Positions 8,674 through 18,071 of a stretch of 64,000 nucleotides of DNA are shown one piece after another (the stretch's first letter is position 1; every line of letters begins with the position of its first letter). The translations under genes were made by a program, and so were the position numbers. The notes beneath the pieces are model-generated. The model saw only the letters and a program-made list of their open reading frames with translations, was not told where the DNA came from and made no database searches. Source of the stretch: Reichenbachiella carrageenanivorans (GTDB lineage: Bacteria; Bacteroidota; Bacteroidia; Cytophagales; Cyclobacteriaceae); assembly GCF_025639805.1 (NCBI RefSeq), contig NZ_CP106735.1:2699501-2763500 (forward strand), written 5' to 3'.

Positions 8674-9938
8674 GGTTGAATCTCAATCACGTTGAATGGC
8701 TTGGGACTAAATGAAATAATAAATACGCCCAAAGCAATCCATCCTAATGCTTTTCTGTTTATATCCAATGGTTGATCGATCAACACAGGTGGGTGATAAA
8801 TCCCTAACACACGCCCCAGAAGGAATGAAAATAGCAACCAACCAGAATACCCTTCTATGGTAGGGTAAAAAAAGTTGACCGTCATTTGCGCAGAAAACAC
8901 GCCCAAGGCATACATGATTTTGTCTCTGTTTTTGTTGGTGAATTTTGTGAAACACAAAAATAAGAATCCTAAATAAATCAACTCATTGAGCATGCCATCG
9001 GATAATCGATGAGGGTTGGCCATGCCTAGTCCTGCATAGAAAAGCAAGCTGATAAATAACACCTGAGAGACTACTTTGTGTTGTTTGTGCCCGATGATTC
9101 CATATAAGATATGTCCGCCATCCAGTTGGCCAATAGGTAGGAGATTGAGTGAAGTAAAAAACAAAGCTAGAAACCCTGCAAATAGCAGTGGATAATGAGC
9201 CAGTTCGTATTGGTTGGGTACTTGCTTGGGATCAGACACAAACAAGTACTCGAAAAGGCTAAAGAGCAGATTGCCTCCCAAGTAGGTGCTAGAGTATGCT
9301 GGCCAAGGTTCGAATGCAGGATACTCCCAGTTTTGAGCAGATCCATGGTCTTTTACGTAGGCTAGAGAATCGCTGGCTCGATCGCTCAGGTAGAATCCGT
9401 GATGCTGCTGGAGGTTGTATTCGTAGGAATACACATGATCAGCATAGTCTAGTCCAAAAGCCTCGTAGTCAGGGTGTATTTTGTAGATGCTTTCCCGTTC
9501 GGGTAAGTGCGTAAACGCATAGATCAGTACCAACAGCGCTACTGCAAAGCCTGCCAATGGTCCCGCAATGCCTATATCGAAGTATTTTTTTCGACTGTCT
9601 ATGATGTCCTTGATTTTGATAAATGCCCCCATAGACCCGAGCGATGGAAACCCTGGCATGAAACCCAGCCAAAGCGGGATGTAGAAGGGGAGGGTCACTT
9701 TGACTTTGTGATACTGCGCCATGAAATAATGACCGAACTCATGTACGGTGAGTATGAGTAGGAAGGGGATGGAAAACTGTAGACCATCAAGTAATTCTGA
9801 TGATGTGATGGTATCCTCGCCGTAAAAAAGCGAACGACCAGTCATCCACTCTGCTCCCGATATGGTTGTGACGATCAGTGTCACGATAAACAATCCGATC
9901 TGAATGATTTTTACTCTTTGTTCCTTGTCTCTAAACAT
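8499..9938 (-). CDS. site-2 protease family (M50) membrane metalloprotease
   Basis: Multi-pass membrane zinc protease of the M50/S2P group, which cuts substrates within the membrane. The zinc motif HEFGHYFMAQY (HExxH) is near residue 65 and the third ligand motif NLLPIGQLDGGH is near residue 265; both are intact. About seven to ten hydrophobic segments are visible. The last 55 or so residues, after the final helix, are polar and are read from the opposite strand of bshB1, so this tail is probably dispensable or recently gained. The start overlaps the end of the HAD gene by 8 bases. The substrate is unknown. Confidence 0.88.
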   Translation of the reverse strand: MFRDKEQRVKIIQIGLFIVTLIVTTISGAEWMTGRSLFYGEDTITSSELLDGLQFSIPFLLILTVHEFGHYFMAQYHKVKVTLPFYIPLWLGFMPGFPSLGSMGAFIKIKDIIDSRKKYFDIGIAGPLAGFAVALLVLIYAFTHLPERESIYKIHPDYEAFGLDYADHVYSYEYNLQQHHGFYLSDRASDSLAYVKDHGSAQNWEYPAFEPWPAYSSTYLGGNLLFSLFEYLFVSDPKQVPNQYELAHYPLLFAGFLALFFTSLNLLPIGQLDGGHILYGIIGHKQHKVVSQVLFISLLFYAGLGMANPHRLSDGMLNELIYLGFLFLCFTKFTNKNRDKIMYALGVFSAQMTVNFFYPTIEGYSGWLLFSFLLGRVLGIYHPPVLIDQPLDINRKALGWIALGVFIISFSPKPFNVIEIQPQSKEVKSETPSALSDTNPSPYFTRIDRPNSRPLASISSINSGVEISVLEDSPLGSKN

Positions 9939-10575
9939 ATGCGGTCAAGTTAAATATATTATCAGGTTCGGTAATGTGTAGGGTATGGATGCCTAGACTG
10001 GCAGCAGCTTCTAGGTTGGCGAGTGTGTCGTCTAGAAACAGACACTCATCTGCTCGGTTGTCAGATCTTTTAAGCACCTCTTGGTAAATATCAAGGTCAG
10101 GCTTTCTCATGTGGAGTTCGTGAGAAAAATAGACCTCGTCTGCAAAGGCGTGAAGTGATTGCTCCCCAGAGGAAGCTTGAATGATTTGGTTGAATGCTTT
10201 TTCGTGGATGCCATTGGTATTGCTCAAGACTAGGACTTTGTAGTCTTTTCGTAAGCTACACATAAAATCGAGGCGAGCTTTGGGTACATTGCCTAGCATG
10301 GCATTCCAAGCTTGGTCTATTTGCAGGTCTGAGAGTTGGGTTTTAAACAACTGGTTGATGCCTAGTCGTAAGTCCTGATCAGAGATCAGTCCTTTTTCAT
10401 GGTCTTGAAATAACCCCGGTTCCCAATAGCGTTGATAGATATCATCTGCAGGCCATCCTGAGAGTAATGCAAGAGCCTCAGGCGTCTTTTTAAAATCCAG
10501 ATCGATGATTACTCCCCCGAGGTCAAAAATTATTGTTTTGATATTCACCCTTTTTGTTTGTGTAATTTTGAGCAA
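9931..10575 (-). CDS. HAD-superfamily hydrolase, YihX-like
   Basis: Predicted sugar-phosphate phosphatase of HAD subfamily IA. Motif I reads IFDLGGVIIDLDF near residue 16, where the usual second Asp is Gly, as in the YihX group. Motif II is VLSNTNG near residue 115, the conserved Lys is in RKPDLDIY near 157, and motif III is CLFLDDTLANLEAA near 178. A shorter start around residue 10 is possible because the first residues are not part of the HAD fold. It overlaps the protease gene by 8 bases and is probably cotranscribed with it. The substrate cannot be told from sequence. Confidence 0.85.
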   Translation of the reverse strand: MLKITQTKRVNIKTIIFDLGGVIIDLDFKKTPEALALLSGWPADDIYQRYWEPGLFQDHEKGLISDQDLRLGINQLFKTQLSDLQIDQAWNAMLGNVPKARLDFMCSLRKDYKVLVLSNTNGIHEKAFNQIIQASSGEQSLHAFADEVYFSHELHMRKPDLDIYQEVLKRSDNRADECLFLDDTLANLEAAASLGIHTLHITEPDNIFNLTAYV

Positions 10576-10627
10576 ATATGTAACATTGCACCTCCAAATT
10601 CAAGGCAGTCTCTCAGACTATTTTGAA

Positions 10628-10701
10628 GGGCCTATAACTCAGTTGGTTAGAGTATCTGACTCATAATCAGAAAGTCCCTGGTTCGAGCCCAGGTGGGCCC
10701 A
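10628..10701 (+). tRNA. tRNA with CAT anticodon (probably Ile2, possibly Met)
   Basis: Complete cloverleaf of 74 bases. The acceptor stem is GGGCCTA with TGGGCCC (one G-U pair), the anticodon stem TCTGA/TCAGA holds loop CTCATAA (anticodon CAT at 10662-10664), and the T arm is CCTGG TTCGAGC CCAGG. The discriminator is A, and CCA is not encoded. CAT anticodons serve initiator Met, elongator Met or Ile2 (lysidine-modified). The first pair is matched (G-C), so it is not an initiator. The GGGCCTATA start resembles tRNA-Ile2 genes, but this is not decisive. Confidence 0.93.
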
Positions 10702-10707
10702 CATATT

Positions 10708-10738
10708 ACCCCTATATAACAAGTATAGGGGTTTTTTT
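10708..10738 (+). terminator. terminator after the tRNA gene
   Basis: ACCCCTATA (10708-10716) and TATAGGGGT (10724-10732) form a perfect nine-pair stem with a seven-base loop, followed by seven T (10732-10738). It lies 7 bases after the tRNA 3' end. Confidence 0.85.
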
Positions 10739-10763
10739 ATGTTTGATGATTAAGTACTTATGT

Positions 10764-11213
10764 TTAGTCGGTTTCATTGTTGAAGTCAATTAGTTCCTTG
10801 TGTTGAAGCTTAATTTCCTTAAAAGCGTCAAATAAACCATCTATCATAGAAGAGTGCTGATTAAATGAAGATCTCAATTCTTGAGCTTTTGAGATGCTCA
10901 GAGAATGATTGCTTTGAAGTTTATTAAATCTTTTTTCAAAGCTTTCATTTAATTCCTCTAGTGTTTCAATCATGGATAGGATCTTCTTTCGGTCCACAGG
11001 TATTTTAGAATCTTCTGTTTCTTCAAGTAGCGTCTTTGTGTCAATTTTCATATTGTAGACTCTTGATTCTAAATCTCGAAGCTTTTCCGTACATTCAAAT
11101 ACTAATAACCTTAAAGTATTTTTTCTATTAGAAAGGTGTTGGAAAAAAGCCAAGCCCAGAGCTATACATGATATCAGTAATGCAATGATTGAAATATAAT
11201 CTGAAGTGGTCAT
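10764..11213 (-). CDS. small membrane-anchored coiled-coil protein, unknown function
   Basis: A 149-residue protein of no family I recognise. It has one N-terminal hydrophobic helix (about residues 4-24, IIALLISCIALGLAFF) followed by a long charged helical region likely to form coiled coils (residues 40-145, many E, K, L). I chose the ATG at 11213. The frame extends to 11291, but that would overlap the upstream gene by 17 bases and put a polar stretch before the membrane helix. It lies downstream of the TPR-LuxR gene on the same strand and could be cotranscribed with it. Cytoplasmic or periplasmic placement of the coil is uncertain. Confidence 0.65.
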   Translation of the reverse strand: MTTSDYISIIALLISCIALGLAFFQHLSNRKNTLRLLVFECTEKLRDLESRVYNMKIDTKTLLEETEDSKIPVDRKKILSMIETLEELNESFEKRFNKLQSNHSLSISKAQELRSSFNQHSSMIDGLFDAFKEIKLQHKELIDFNNETD

Positions 11214-11274
11214 GATTTCTGTTAAGTAGATATTACATGATTGATTTTTTTGAATTATACTAGTTTTTAGATAC

Positions 11275-12960
11275 CTACTCAAACTTTCCAATAAAATCCT
11301 CCAAGTTGTCGCTGCGGTCTAAGTTTAATTTCTTTCTGAGCCTATACCTTGTCGTGTGTACGCTTTCTATCGAAATACCTAGGAGTTTAGCCATGTCTTT
11401 ACTCGTGAAGTTCAACTTTATCAATGCACAGATTTTTTGGTCGCCTTGGCTCAGCCCTGGATACACCGAGTTCAATTCTTTATAAAAGCTTTTATTTACC
11501 GAAATGAACCTAGACTCAAATTCCTTCCAGTTGTTAGACGAACTGATATCAATGCTTTTGACCAGCTTGGTCAGTTTTTTAGTGTCAGGATTGTCTTTTT
11601 GTTCATTGATTTGGTTTTTCAGATCGGTCAATACTTCGTCTCGTTGGATCACCTGTAGGGCAGAGGCTGTTAGTTCCTTATTTTTGACTTCTAGTACCTC
11701 CTTGGTCTTGAGTAGTTCAAGCCTCTGTTTTTCTTTCAATAGTTTCTTTTCGGCCTTATATCTTGTTCTGAAGTACCTATACACCAGAAAGATCACGATG
11801 ATCAGAAAAATAATCGTGCCGTACAGAATCAACGATTGTAAATACCACACTTTATCTTCCTGTTCCAGTCTCGCTAGTTTTTCTTTGTTTAGTTTTTTAT
11901 CCTGATTTTCTTTTTCTAACCTAAACTCGTCTTTGATTTCTAAAATAAACTTATTGTTTTCGCTTCTGCTACCAAATAGCTGCTCGTTCAACCTCATCGA
12001 CTCCGTGAGCATCGCATAAGCTTCATTCATTTCGCCCATTTCTACCAGTAGAAGAGAAAGGGCTTCGTAGAGGTCAGGCATCAGATCCATATGGCTTTTG
12101 TGATATAAGCCAGAGGCAATAGCACTTTCGAAATAAGATTTGGCCTTGGGTAGATCTCCAAGTGCTTGATAGATCTGTCCCAAAAAGGAATGATATATGA
12201 CGAAATAGTCGGGATAATTAGCGGTAAAAAACGGTTCCAGCGGGAGTAGTAGTTTTAAGGCCTCCTGGTACTTGCCTTCAATGTAGAGATTGTATCCCAG
12301 TTCTGCACTCACAAAAGATCTACTGGTAGGAAGCAATTCTTGTATGTTTTGAACCAACCTACAGCTATCCAGATAGAGTCGCGCGGTTTTATAATCTTTG
12401 TTTTTTCTGTACAGTGTGGCTAATGCATAATAGTCTTTGAGTAAAATATGTTTGTTCAAATTCATCTGTTGAATACGAACTTTGTTTATTTTTAAAGACG
12501 TAGTAAAGTATTTGATGGCCTGATTGTCTCTCTTATACAAACTATATAGCCAGCCCAGCCCACTATAAACCTTTGCTCTTGCACCGCTGTGATCCATCTG
12601 GTCTGCTAAAAACAATGCCTCCCAGTAACTGTCATAGGCAAGGTCAAAATCAGCATTATTAGCGTATAAATCTGAAAGATTTACCAAACAATCGATGGCC
12701 TGCAAGGTGTCGGCCGTCTGCATACTCTGAACATAACTGAGTTTGAAAAGTAGGATGGCGCTATCGGCATTTTGAAACATCAATTCAGTTGCTTTTTCTA
12801 GGTGCCCGAGAGATGAATTCTCTACCGCCGCTGAGTCTTCTTGACAGAATACTGGACATCCTACCCCTAAACTTGCGATTAAAAATAGTGCAAACTGTCT
12901 AGTTTTATAATATTTATTAATCAGAGACTTGAAGTTGTTAAATAATTGATAGTCAGTCAT
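11275..12960 (-). CDS. TPR-repeat membrane regulator with LuxR-type HTH
   Basis: Bacteroidota-type sensor regulator of 561 residues. A possible N-terminal signal or membrane segment (near 22-38) is followed by tetratricopeptide repeats (about 50-330), one transmembrane helix (about 378-398, LYGTIIFLIIVIFLVYRYF), a coiled coil (400-460) and a C-terminal helix-turn-helix (about 510-545, KDMAKLLGISIESVHTTRYRLRKKL). The periplasmic TPR region probably senses a ligand or protein and the HTH binds DNA. It is divergent from susC with 215 bases between them, which makes it the likely regulator of the susCD operon. It resembles the partial gene at the right end of the window. Confidence 0.85.
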   Translation of the reverse strand: MTDYQLFNNFKSLINKYYKTRQFALFLIASLGVGCPVFCQEDSAAVENSSLGHLEKATELMFQNADSAILLFKLSYVQSMQTADTLQAIDCLVNLSDLYANNADFDLAYDSYWEALFLADQMDHSGARAKVYSGLGWLYSLYKRDNQAIKYFTTSLKINKVRIQQMNLNKHILLKDYYALATLYRKNKDYKTARLYLDSCRLVQNIQELLPTSRSFVSAELGYNLYIEGKYQEALKLLLPLEPFFTANYPDYFVIYHSFLGQIYQALGDLPKAKSYFESAIASGLYHKSHMDLMPDLYEALSLLLVEMGEMNEAYAMLTESMRLNEQLFGSRSENNKFILEIKDEFRLEKENQDKKLNKEKLARLEQEDKVWYLQSLILYGTIIFLIIVIFLVYRYFRTRYKAEKKLLKEKQRLELLKTKEVLEVKNKELTASALQVIQRDEVLTDLKNQINEQKDNPDTKKLTKLVKSIDISSSNNWKEFESRFISVNKSFYKELNSVYPGLSQGDQKICALIKLNFTSKDMAKLLGISIESVHTTRYRLRKKLNLDRSDNLEDFIGKFE

Positions 12961-12976
12961 TTTAATATATTAAAAT
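12959..12976. promoter_or_regulatory. AT-rich palindrome at the regulator start
   Basis: ATTTTAATATATTAAAAT is a perfect 18-base palindrome overlapping the start codon of the TPR-LuxR gene in the susC divergent region. It could be an operator for autoregulation or a product of local AT richness. The rest of this 215-base gap shows no clear -33/-7 pair; several TTTG words occur but none has a correct partner. Confidence 0.25.
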
Positions 12977-13175
12977 TTGCTATTTGTCTAGTTGATAAAG
13001 GCAGGAATATAGTTTTTGTCGTGTTTTGATCTAGTAGCAAAAGAAGGTTTTTTTTCTGATAAAAAACATATTTGGTTGAGCGAATCAGAATACTCCCTAC
13101 GATCGAGGGCTATTTGAAAAGCAATTCTGAAGCGTTCAATTGAAAGTTTAAATACACAAGCAAAACACTATTTGA

Positions 13176-16100
13176 ATGGAAAAATATTTTACATTATCTA
13201 AAAGGTGGATTGTCCTCTTTATGCTCCCATTGTCTAGCATAGTATATGCACAGACTAGCGTGAGTGGAAAAGTGACAGATTCAGATGATGGTTCCGGAAT
13301 TCCTGGAGCCAATGTGTTGGTGAAAGGTACCACACAGGGTACTATTACAGATTTGGACGGCAACTTCAAACTGGAAGTGTCGGATAGCAATACCACTTTG
13401 GTATTCAGCTACATTGGTTATTTATCACAAGAAGCTACTGTAGGAGAACGCTCCGTGATCGATGTACAGTTAATGCCAGACGTACAGCAGCTAGATGAGA
13501 TTGTTGTGGTAGGGTACGGTACTCAAAAGAAGAAAGAGGTCACAGGTGCAGTAGGTTCAATCAAATCTGAAGAATTACTGAAAAATGCAACTTCGGATAT
13601 TGGTGATGCCATGCAAGGTCAGATCGCTGGGGTAAATGTTCAAGCCTCTAGTGGAAGACCAGGGTCAAAATCAAATGTACAAATTAGAGGTATTGGCTCT
13701 GTAAGTGACGGAGCATTGGGTCCTTTGTATGTAGTAGATGGTGTTCCTTTTCAGAATGACCCAAACATCTCGCCTGAGCAAATCGAATCTATGGAAGTAT
13801 TGAAGGATGGAGCGGCAGCGGCGATTTACGGTGTGCGTGCATCCAACGGTGTAATTCTGATTACTACCAAAAGAGGTAAAGAGGGTGTCATGCAAGTTGA
13901 CTTTTCTACCTATGTAGGAGTCCAAGACATCTACTCAGGTACTCCACTCATGAATACGCAACAGCAGCTGTATGTTGAAAAAGTAAAGCTAGCAGCTGTG
14001 GGCAGAGAGCCTTTGGTATTGGTGACCAATCCAAACGCAATGGACTATGATACGGATTTTGTAGATGAAGTACAGAATGACAATGCAATCATGCAGAACT
14101 ACAACATCAACGTATCTGGTGGTCAGGAGAATTTGACATTGAGTTTGAATGCCAACTACTTCGAGCAGGATGGAGTATTGATCAATTCGGGTTACGATCG
14201 TTTGACGACTCGCCTCAATGGAGAATATAAGCTTGGTAAATTCAGGGCCTTTGCTTCTATGGCAATGACTCAGCAAAATACAACACAAGAGCCTTGGGCA
14301 TTATACGAATATGCCATCGTTCAAAAACCATGGCAAAAAGGTTTGAATGACTTGGAATCGCTAGGTACCAACAAAGTGGTAGTGCCCGATGACAACCCCA
14401 TCCAATATGGGTATTTGTCTCGTCAGCTCAACAACGAAGATACCAGAACAGAGAGAAGCAATAACATGGCTATCAATCTTGAGTATGAGATTATCGACGG
14501 GTTGAGTTTTCAGGTCAACGCTGGTAGAAACGAATATTCCTATCAGAGAAAATTCTTCCGTCCTCAGTACCTCGCATATAATAGCGATGGTGACTTGCAG
14601 CCAGGAGGGTCTAATCTAGATGCTTTGCTGAATGAAGATTATACATTCACAACTAAAAACACGCTAGAAAACATTTTGAAGTTTCAGAGACAATTCGGGA
14701 AACACAATGTAGGTGCTACATTGGTGTTGTCTTATGAAAACTATGAGTATAAGACCACAGGTGTAGGAGTAATTGGACTATTGAGCAACGATACAGATGT
14801 ATTGAGTGCTGGTGTAGGTGCTTCGGCTCCTACAGGGACACGTAATACTCAAAACATAGCGGGTAAAATGGCTAGAGTACAGTATGGATATGACCAGAGA
14901 TATCTGTTCTCTGCGAGTATTCGATATGATGGCTCATCGATATTTGGTGAAGAAAACCGATACAACCCATTCTATGGTTTGTCTGCTGGCTGGAACATCA
15001 GTGAAGAAGGGTTCTTCAAAAATGCAGGTGGTTTAGGGTTCATTAGCAATATGAAATTGAGAGGTAGCTATGCACAGTTGGGCAACCAGAATGTAGCACC
15101 CTATCAGTATGCCGCTAGTATCGAAAGTGGTGTGAACTATCCGTTTGGCGCAGAAGGTAGCGAATACCTTGGTGTAGGATATATCCAGAGAAGATATGCC
15201 AATCCATTGATCCAATGGGAAACTACTATTTCTAGAAACATTGGTTTGGATTTGACCATGTTCGATGGCAGATTGAATTTCACAGCAGATGTTTATCGCA
15301 ATACCAAAGAAGACATGCTTTTATCTGAAAGATTGGCACCTTCTTCTGGTACATGGCAAACTAGAGCGACCAACGTCTACAACTCTAGAACCATCAATGC
15401 GGGTAACATGCAGAACCAAGGGATTGAGCTTGCACTTGGCTACAGAAATGAGACGGATTTTGGCCTAGTGTGGAGTGTCAATGGCACATTCACTAAAAAC
15501 GTAAACGAAGTAACAGATCTCAATGGAGTAGAAGGCATCGCCTATGCGGGCGGTAGACCGATCACATCTAGAGGGGAAAACACAGATTTTACAACCTATT
15601 TGTCTGAAGGATACGAAGGCGGCGCATTTTTTCTTTTGAAAAGCGACGGAGTCATCAAGACCGCAGAGCAATTGGCTGATTACAAGTTGATCGATGCCAG
15701 TGCACTGATGGGAGACATGATGTACGTAGATCAGTTGACTGTAGATACAGATGGTGATGGTGTTCCTGATGCAGGAGATGGCCAGATCAATGACGATGAT
15801 CGGATATATGCAGGTTCTGGTCAGCCAGAGTTTGAAGCAGGTCTGATGCTGAACGGAGCATACAAAGGCTTCGACCTTTTTATACAGTTGTATGGTTCGT
15901 ATGGCGCAGAGATCTACAATGGATCTAAACTGTACGCTTACGGAGCAGCTCGTCACGAAGACATGTACTACGCATGGTCTCCACAAAATCCTGATTCGGA
16001 TATACCAGCCGCTCGTGTCTCGCAAGAGCACAACAACACGAGAGCAAGGTCAGACTTCTTTCTAGAAGACGGTTCTTACCTCAGAATCCGAAACATCACC

Positions 16101-16307
16101 TTGGGTTACACAGTGCCTAGAAGTGTGTTCAATAACAAGTTGAACAAATTGAGATTCTATGTGACTGCTCAAAACCTGTTCACATTTACTAAGTATGAAG
16201 GCTATGATCCAGAAGTAGGTGGAAATGGTTTGTCTACTCGTGGAGTAGATCAAGGAAACTATCCTGTGACTCGTAAGTTCTTGGCTGGTTTGCAACTTCA
16301 GTTTTAA
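13176..16307 (+). CDS. SusC-family TonB-dependent outer-membrane transporter
   Basis: Outer-membrane channel that imports oligosaccharides with TonB energy and with SusD as lid. Of 1043 residues, 1-26 are a signal peptide (ending VYAQ). A carboxypeptidase-like beta-sandwich domain follows (about 28-108, SGKVTDSDDGSGIPGANVLVKG), then the TonB-box/plug region (DEIVVVGYGTQKKKEVTGAV, plug about 115-230, with VRASNGVILITTK), then the barrel. It ends in F (QLQF), as barrels do. It is followed by susD after 17 bases. From context it should carry agar- or porphyran-derived oligosaccharides; the sequence alone does not give the ligand. Confidence 0.96.
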   Translation: MEKYFTLSKRWIVLFMLPLSSIVYAQTSVSGKVTDSDDGSGIPGANVLVKGTTQGTITDLDGNFKLEVSDSNTTLVFSYIGYLSQEATVGERSVIDVQLMPDVQQLDEIVVVGYGTQKKKEVTGAVGSIKSEELLKNATSDIGDAMQGQIAGVNVQASSGRPGSKSNVQIRGIGSVSDGALGPLYVVDGVPFQNDPNISPEQIESMEVLKDGAAAAIYGVRASNGVILITTKRGKEGVMQVDFSTYVGVQDIYSGTPLMNTQQQLYVEKVKLAAVGREPLVLVTNPNAMDYDTDFVDEVQNDNAIMQNYNINVSGGQENLTLSLNANYFEQDGVLINSGYDRLTTRLNGEYKLGKFRAFASMAMTQQNTTQEPWALYEYAIVQKPWQKGLNDLESLGTNKVVVPDDNPIQYGYLSRQLNNEDTRTERSNNMAINLEYEIIDGLSFQVNAGRNEYSYQRKFFRPQYLAYNSDGDLQPGGSNLDALLNEDYTFTTKNTLENILKFQRQFGKHNVGATLVLSYENYEYKTTGVGVIGLLSNDTDVLSAGVGASAPTGTRNTQNIAGKMARVQYGYDQRYLFSASIRYDGSSIFGEENRYNPFYGLSAGWNISEEGFFKNAGGLGFISNMKLRGSYAQLGNQNVAPYQYAASIESGVNYPFGAEGSEYLGVGYIQRRYANPLIQWETTISRNIGLDLTMFDGRLNFTADVYRNTKEDMLLSERLAPSSGTWQTRATNVYNSRTINAGNMQNQGIELALGYRNETDFGLVWSVNGTFTKNVNEVTDLNGVEGIAYAGGRPITSRGENTDFTTYLSEGYEGGAFFLLKSDGVIKTAEQLADYKLIDASALMGDMMYVDQLTVDTDGDGVPDAGDGQINDDDRIYAGSGQPEFEAGLMLNGAYKGFDLFIQLYGSYGAEIYNGSKLYAYGAARHEDMYYAWSPQNPDSDIPAARVSQEHNNTRARSDFFLEDGSYLRIRNITLGYTVPRSVFNNKLNKLRFYVTAQNLFTFTKYEGYDPEVGGNGLSTRGVDQGNYPVTRKFLAGLQLQF

Positions 16308-16324
16308 TTCTAAAACAGAGAAAG

Positions 16325-18052
16325 ATGAAAAAATATATAATATACATATTAATGATGCCTGTCTTTATGCTTGCAACTAGTTGTAACGAAGACGAGTTTT
16401 TGACACAGGTCAATCCTAATTCCATTACTACGGATGTATTTTGGAAAACTAGCGATGATTTCGAAAATGCCCTTTATACCGTATATGGTGCTTTGCAGTT
16501 TCCTTCGGTTACAGGGCCACAAGCGGCAAATGAATGGGCACTTGGTGACATAGGAGGTTCTGAAACTTGGATGGGCCCATATGTTTTCAAGAACTTGGCG
16601 ATGAACGATGCTTCAGACCATGTAAAGAACAAGTGGAACGAACTGTATGTGGGTATTTTCAGAGCCAATCAGGTAATCGAAAACATTCAAAATGCAGAGA
16701 TAGGGGATAGTGAGAAGACACTCATTGTCGCACAAGCTAGATTTTTGAGAGCATTCTATTATTTCGAATTAGTAAACACCTATGGAGGTGCAGTGGTTCA
16801 TACAGTAGTGCCTATACTCGACGAGGACTTCAAAAAGCCATTCGAATCTTTAGACGTAGTGAACACCAACGTGATCATTCCTGATTTGGAATTCGCTAAA
16901 GCTAACTTGGATGGTGTGGTTTGGACTGGTAATGACGTAGGACGTGCTACTTGGGGAGCAGCTACTGCGCTCTTGGGCAAAGTCTACCTCTATGACAATG
17001 ACTGGACCAAAGCGGCTACAGAATTCAAGGAAATTATTGATTCTGGTATCTATAGCCTGACGCCTAAATTCATGGACAATTTCACAGATCAAAATGAGTT
17101 CAACAAAGAATCGATTTTTGAAGCGGCTTATTCTGCTGTAGCTGGAGACACTGGTGCTAATGGTGCCACTATCGATACCACGCCAAGTGAAATTGGTTCT
17201 GAAGCCTATACGCTGGATGCATTCATTGGTCAGTTAAACTCTGGTGGGTACAATTCTGTTTTAGCTTCATACTATCTACATGAGTTGTTTTACAACGACG
17301 AAATGGATCCGTCCAATAGTATCAACAACGGCTTCAACGAATCGCAAAGAACACATGCGACACTTTTGACCAAAGAAAGCGACGGAACCTACTACAGCGT
17401 GGAAGCCGACGTAATGAAAGGCTTTGGCTATGCACAGTCAGCGTATATCAAGAAAAATACAAACTGGTATCAGTGGGAATTGATCAATACGACCAATGCA
17501 CGTTCGGGAATCAATAAGAGACTCATCAGATATGCAGATGTATTGTTGATGTATGCAGAAGCAATACTCAATGCTAATGGAGCTGCTGCTACCGCAGAAG
17601 CGATCACTTACATAGACATGATCCGTAGCAGAGCAGGTGTGATCACGATTCAGGGCTACCTAGACAACAACTCCAATACTTTCCCTGCGATGAACGTGAG
17701 CAAAGTAGTGAATGGTACGTACAATATGGTGGCGCCTTCTGCTGACAACTTGCTTACCCACATCAGAATGGTGGAAAGACCGCTAGAGCTATGTTTCGAA
17801 GGACACAGATGGAGAGATCTCAGAAGATGGGGGATCACCAAAACGGTACTTACCGATCGTCTAGCCGATGAACAATGGTTTTTGGCCAACTGGGATGCCA
17901 TTAGAAATACACCTCCTTTCTACTTTGTAGACGAAGCGCAGCGCGTAAGAACGGATTATGCTGTATGTGCCAATAGCTATAGCCCTGCAACACATGACTA
18001 CTTCCCATTACCTACAGATGAGGTGCAGGTCAATTCAGGGTTGAGTAATTAA
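16325..18052 (+). CDS. SusD-family surface lipoprotein
   Basis: Glycan-binding lid of the SusC channel, on the outer face of the outer membrane. The lipobox is MLATSC (Cys near residue 20) followed by NEDEF, an acidic surface-export type signal. The 575-residue protein has the SusD helical/TPR-like fold markers: RFLRAFYYFELVNTYGG near 137, the LIRYADVLLMYAEA segment near 400 and the C-terminal ERPLELCFEGHRWRDLRRWG near 490. It sits 17 bases after susC, and the next gene starts 19 bases later; all three are surely one operon. Confidence 0.95.
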   Translation: MKKYIIYILMMPVFMLATSCNEDEFLTQVNPNSITTDVFWKTSDDFENALYTVYGALQFPSVTGPQAANEWALGDIGGSETWMGPYVFKNLAMNDASDHVKNKWNELYVGIFRANQVIENIQNAEIGDSEKTLIVAQARFLRAFYYFELVNTYGGAVVHTVVPILDEDFKKPFESLDVVNTNVIIPDLEFAKANLDGVVWTGNDVGRATWGAATALLGKVYLYDNDWTKAATEFKEIIDSGIYSLTPKFMDNFTDQNEFNKESIFEAAYSAVAGDTGANGATIDTTPSEIGSEAYTLDAFIGQLNSGGYNSVLASYYLHELFYNDEMDPSNSINNGFNESQRTHATLLTKESDGTYYSVEADVMKGFGYAQSAYIKKNTNWYQWELINTTNARSGINKRLIRYADVLLMYAEAILNANGAAATAEAITYIDMIRSRAGVITIQGYLDNNSNTFPAMNVSKVVNGTYNMVAPSADNLLTHIRMVERPLELCFEGHRWRDLRRWGITKTVLTDRLADEQWFLANWDAIRNTPPFYFVDEAQRVRTDYAVCANSYSPATHDYFPLPTDEVQVNSGLSN

Positions 18053-18071
18053 TCATTAAAAACAGAAAGAG

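Noticed and set aside
11214..11291. N-terminal extension of the small coiled-coil protein
   Set aside because: It overlaps the regulator gene and adds a polar stretch ahead of the membrane helix; ATG 11213 is preferred.
11504..11905. 133-codon plus-strand frame inside the TPR-LuxR gene
   Set aside because: Ser/Leu-rich low-complexity shadow of a well-supported gene on the other strand.
15465..16031. 188-codon open frame on the minus strand inside susC
   Set aside because: It is antisense to a conserved outer-membrane transporter, has no recognisable motif and a Cys/Ile-rich composition typical of a shadow frame.
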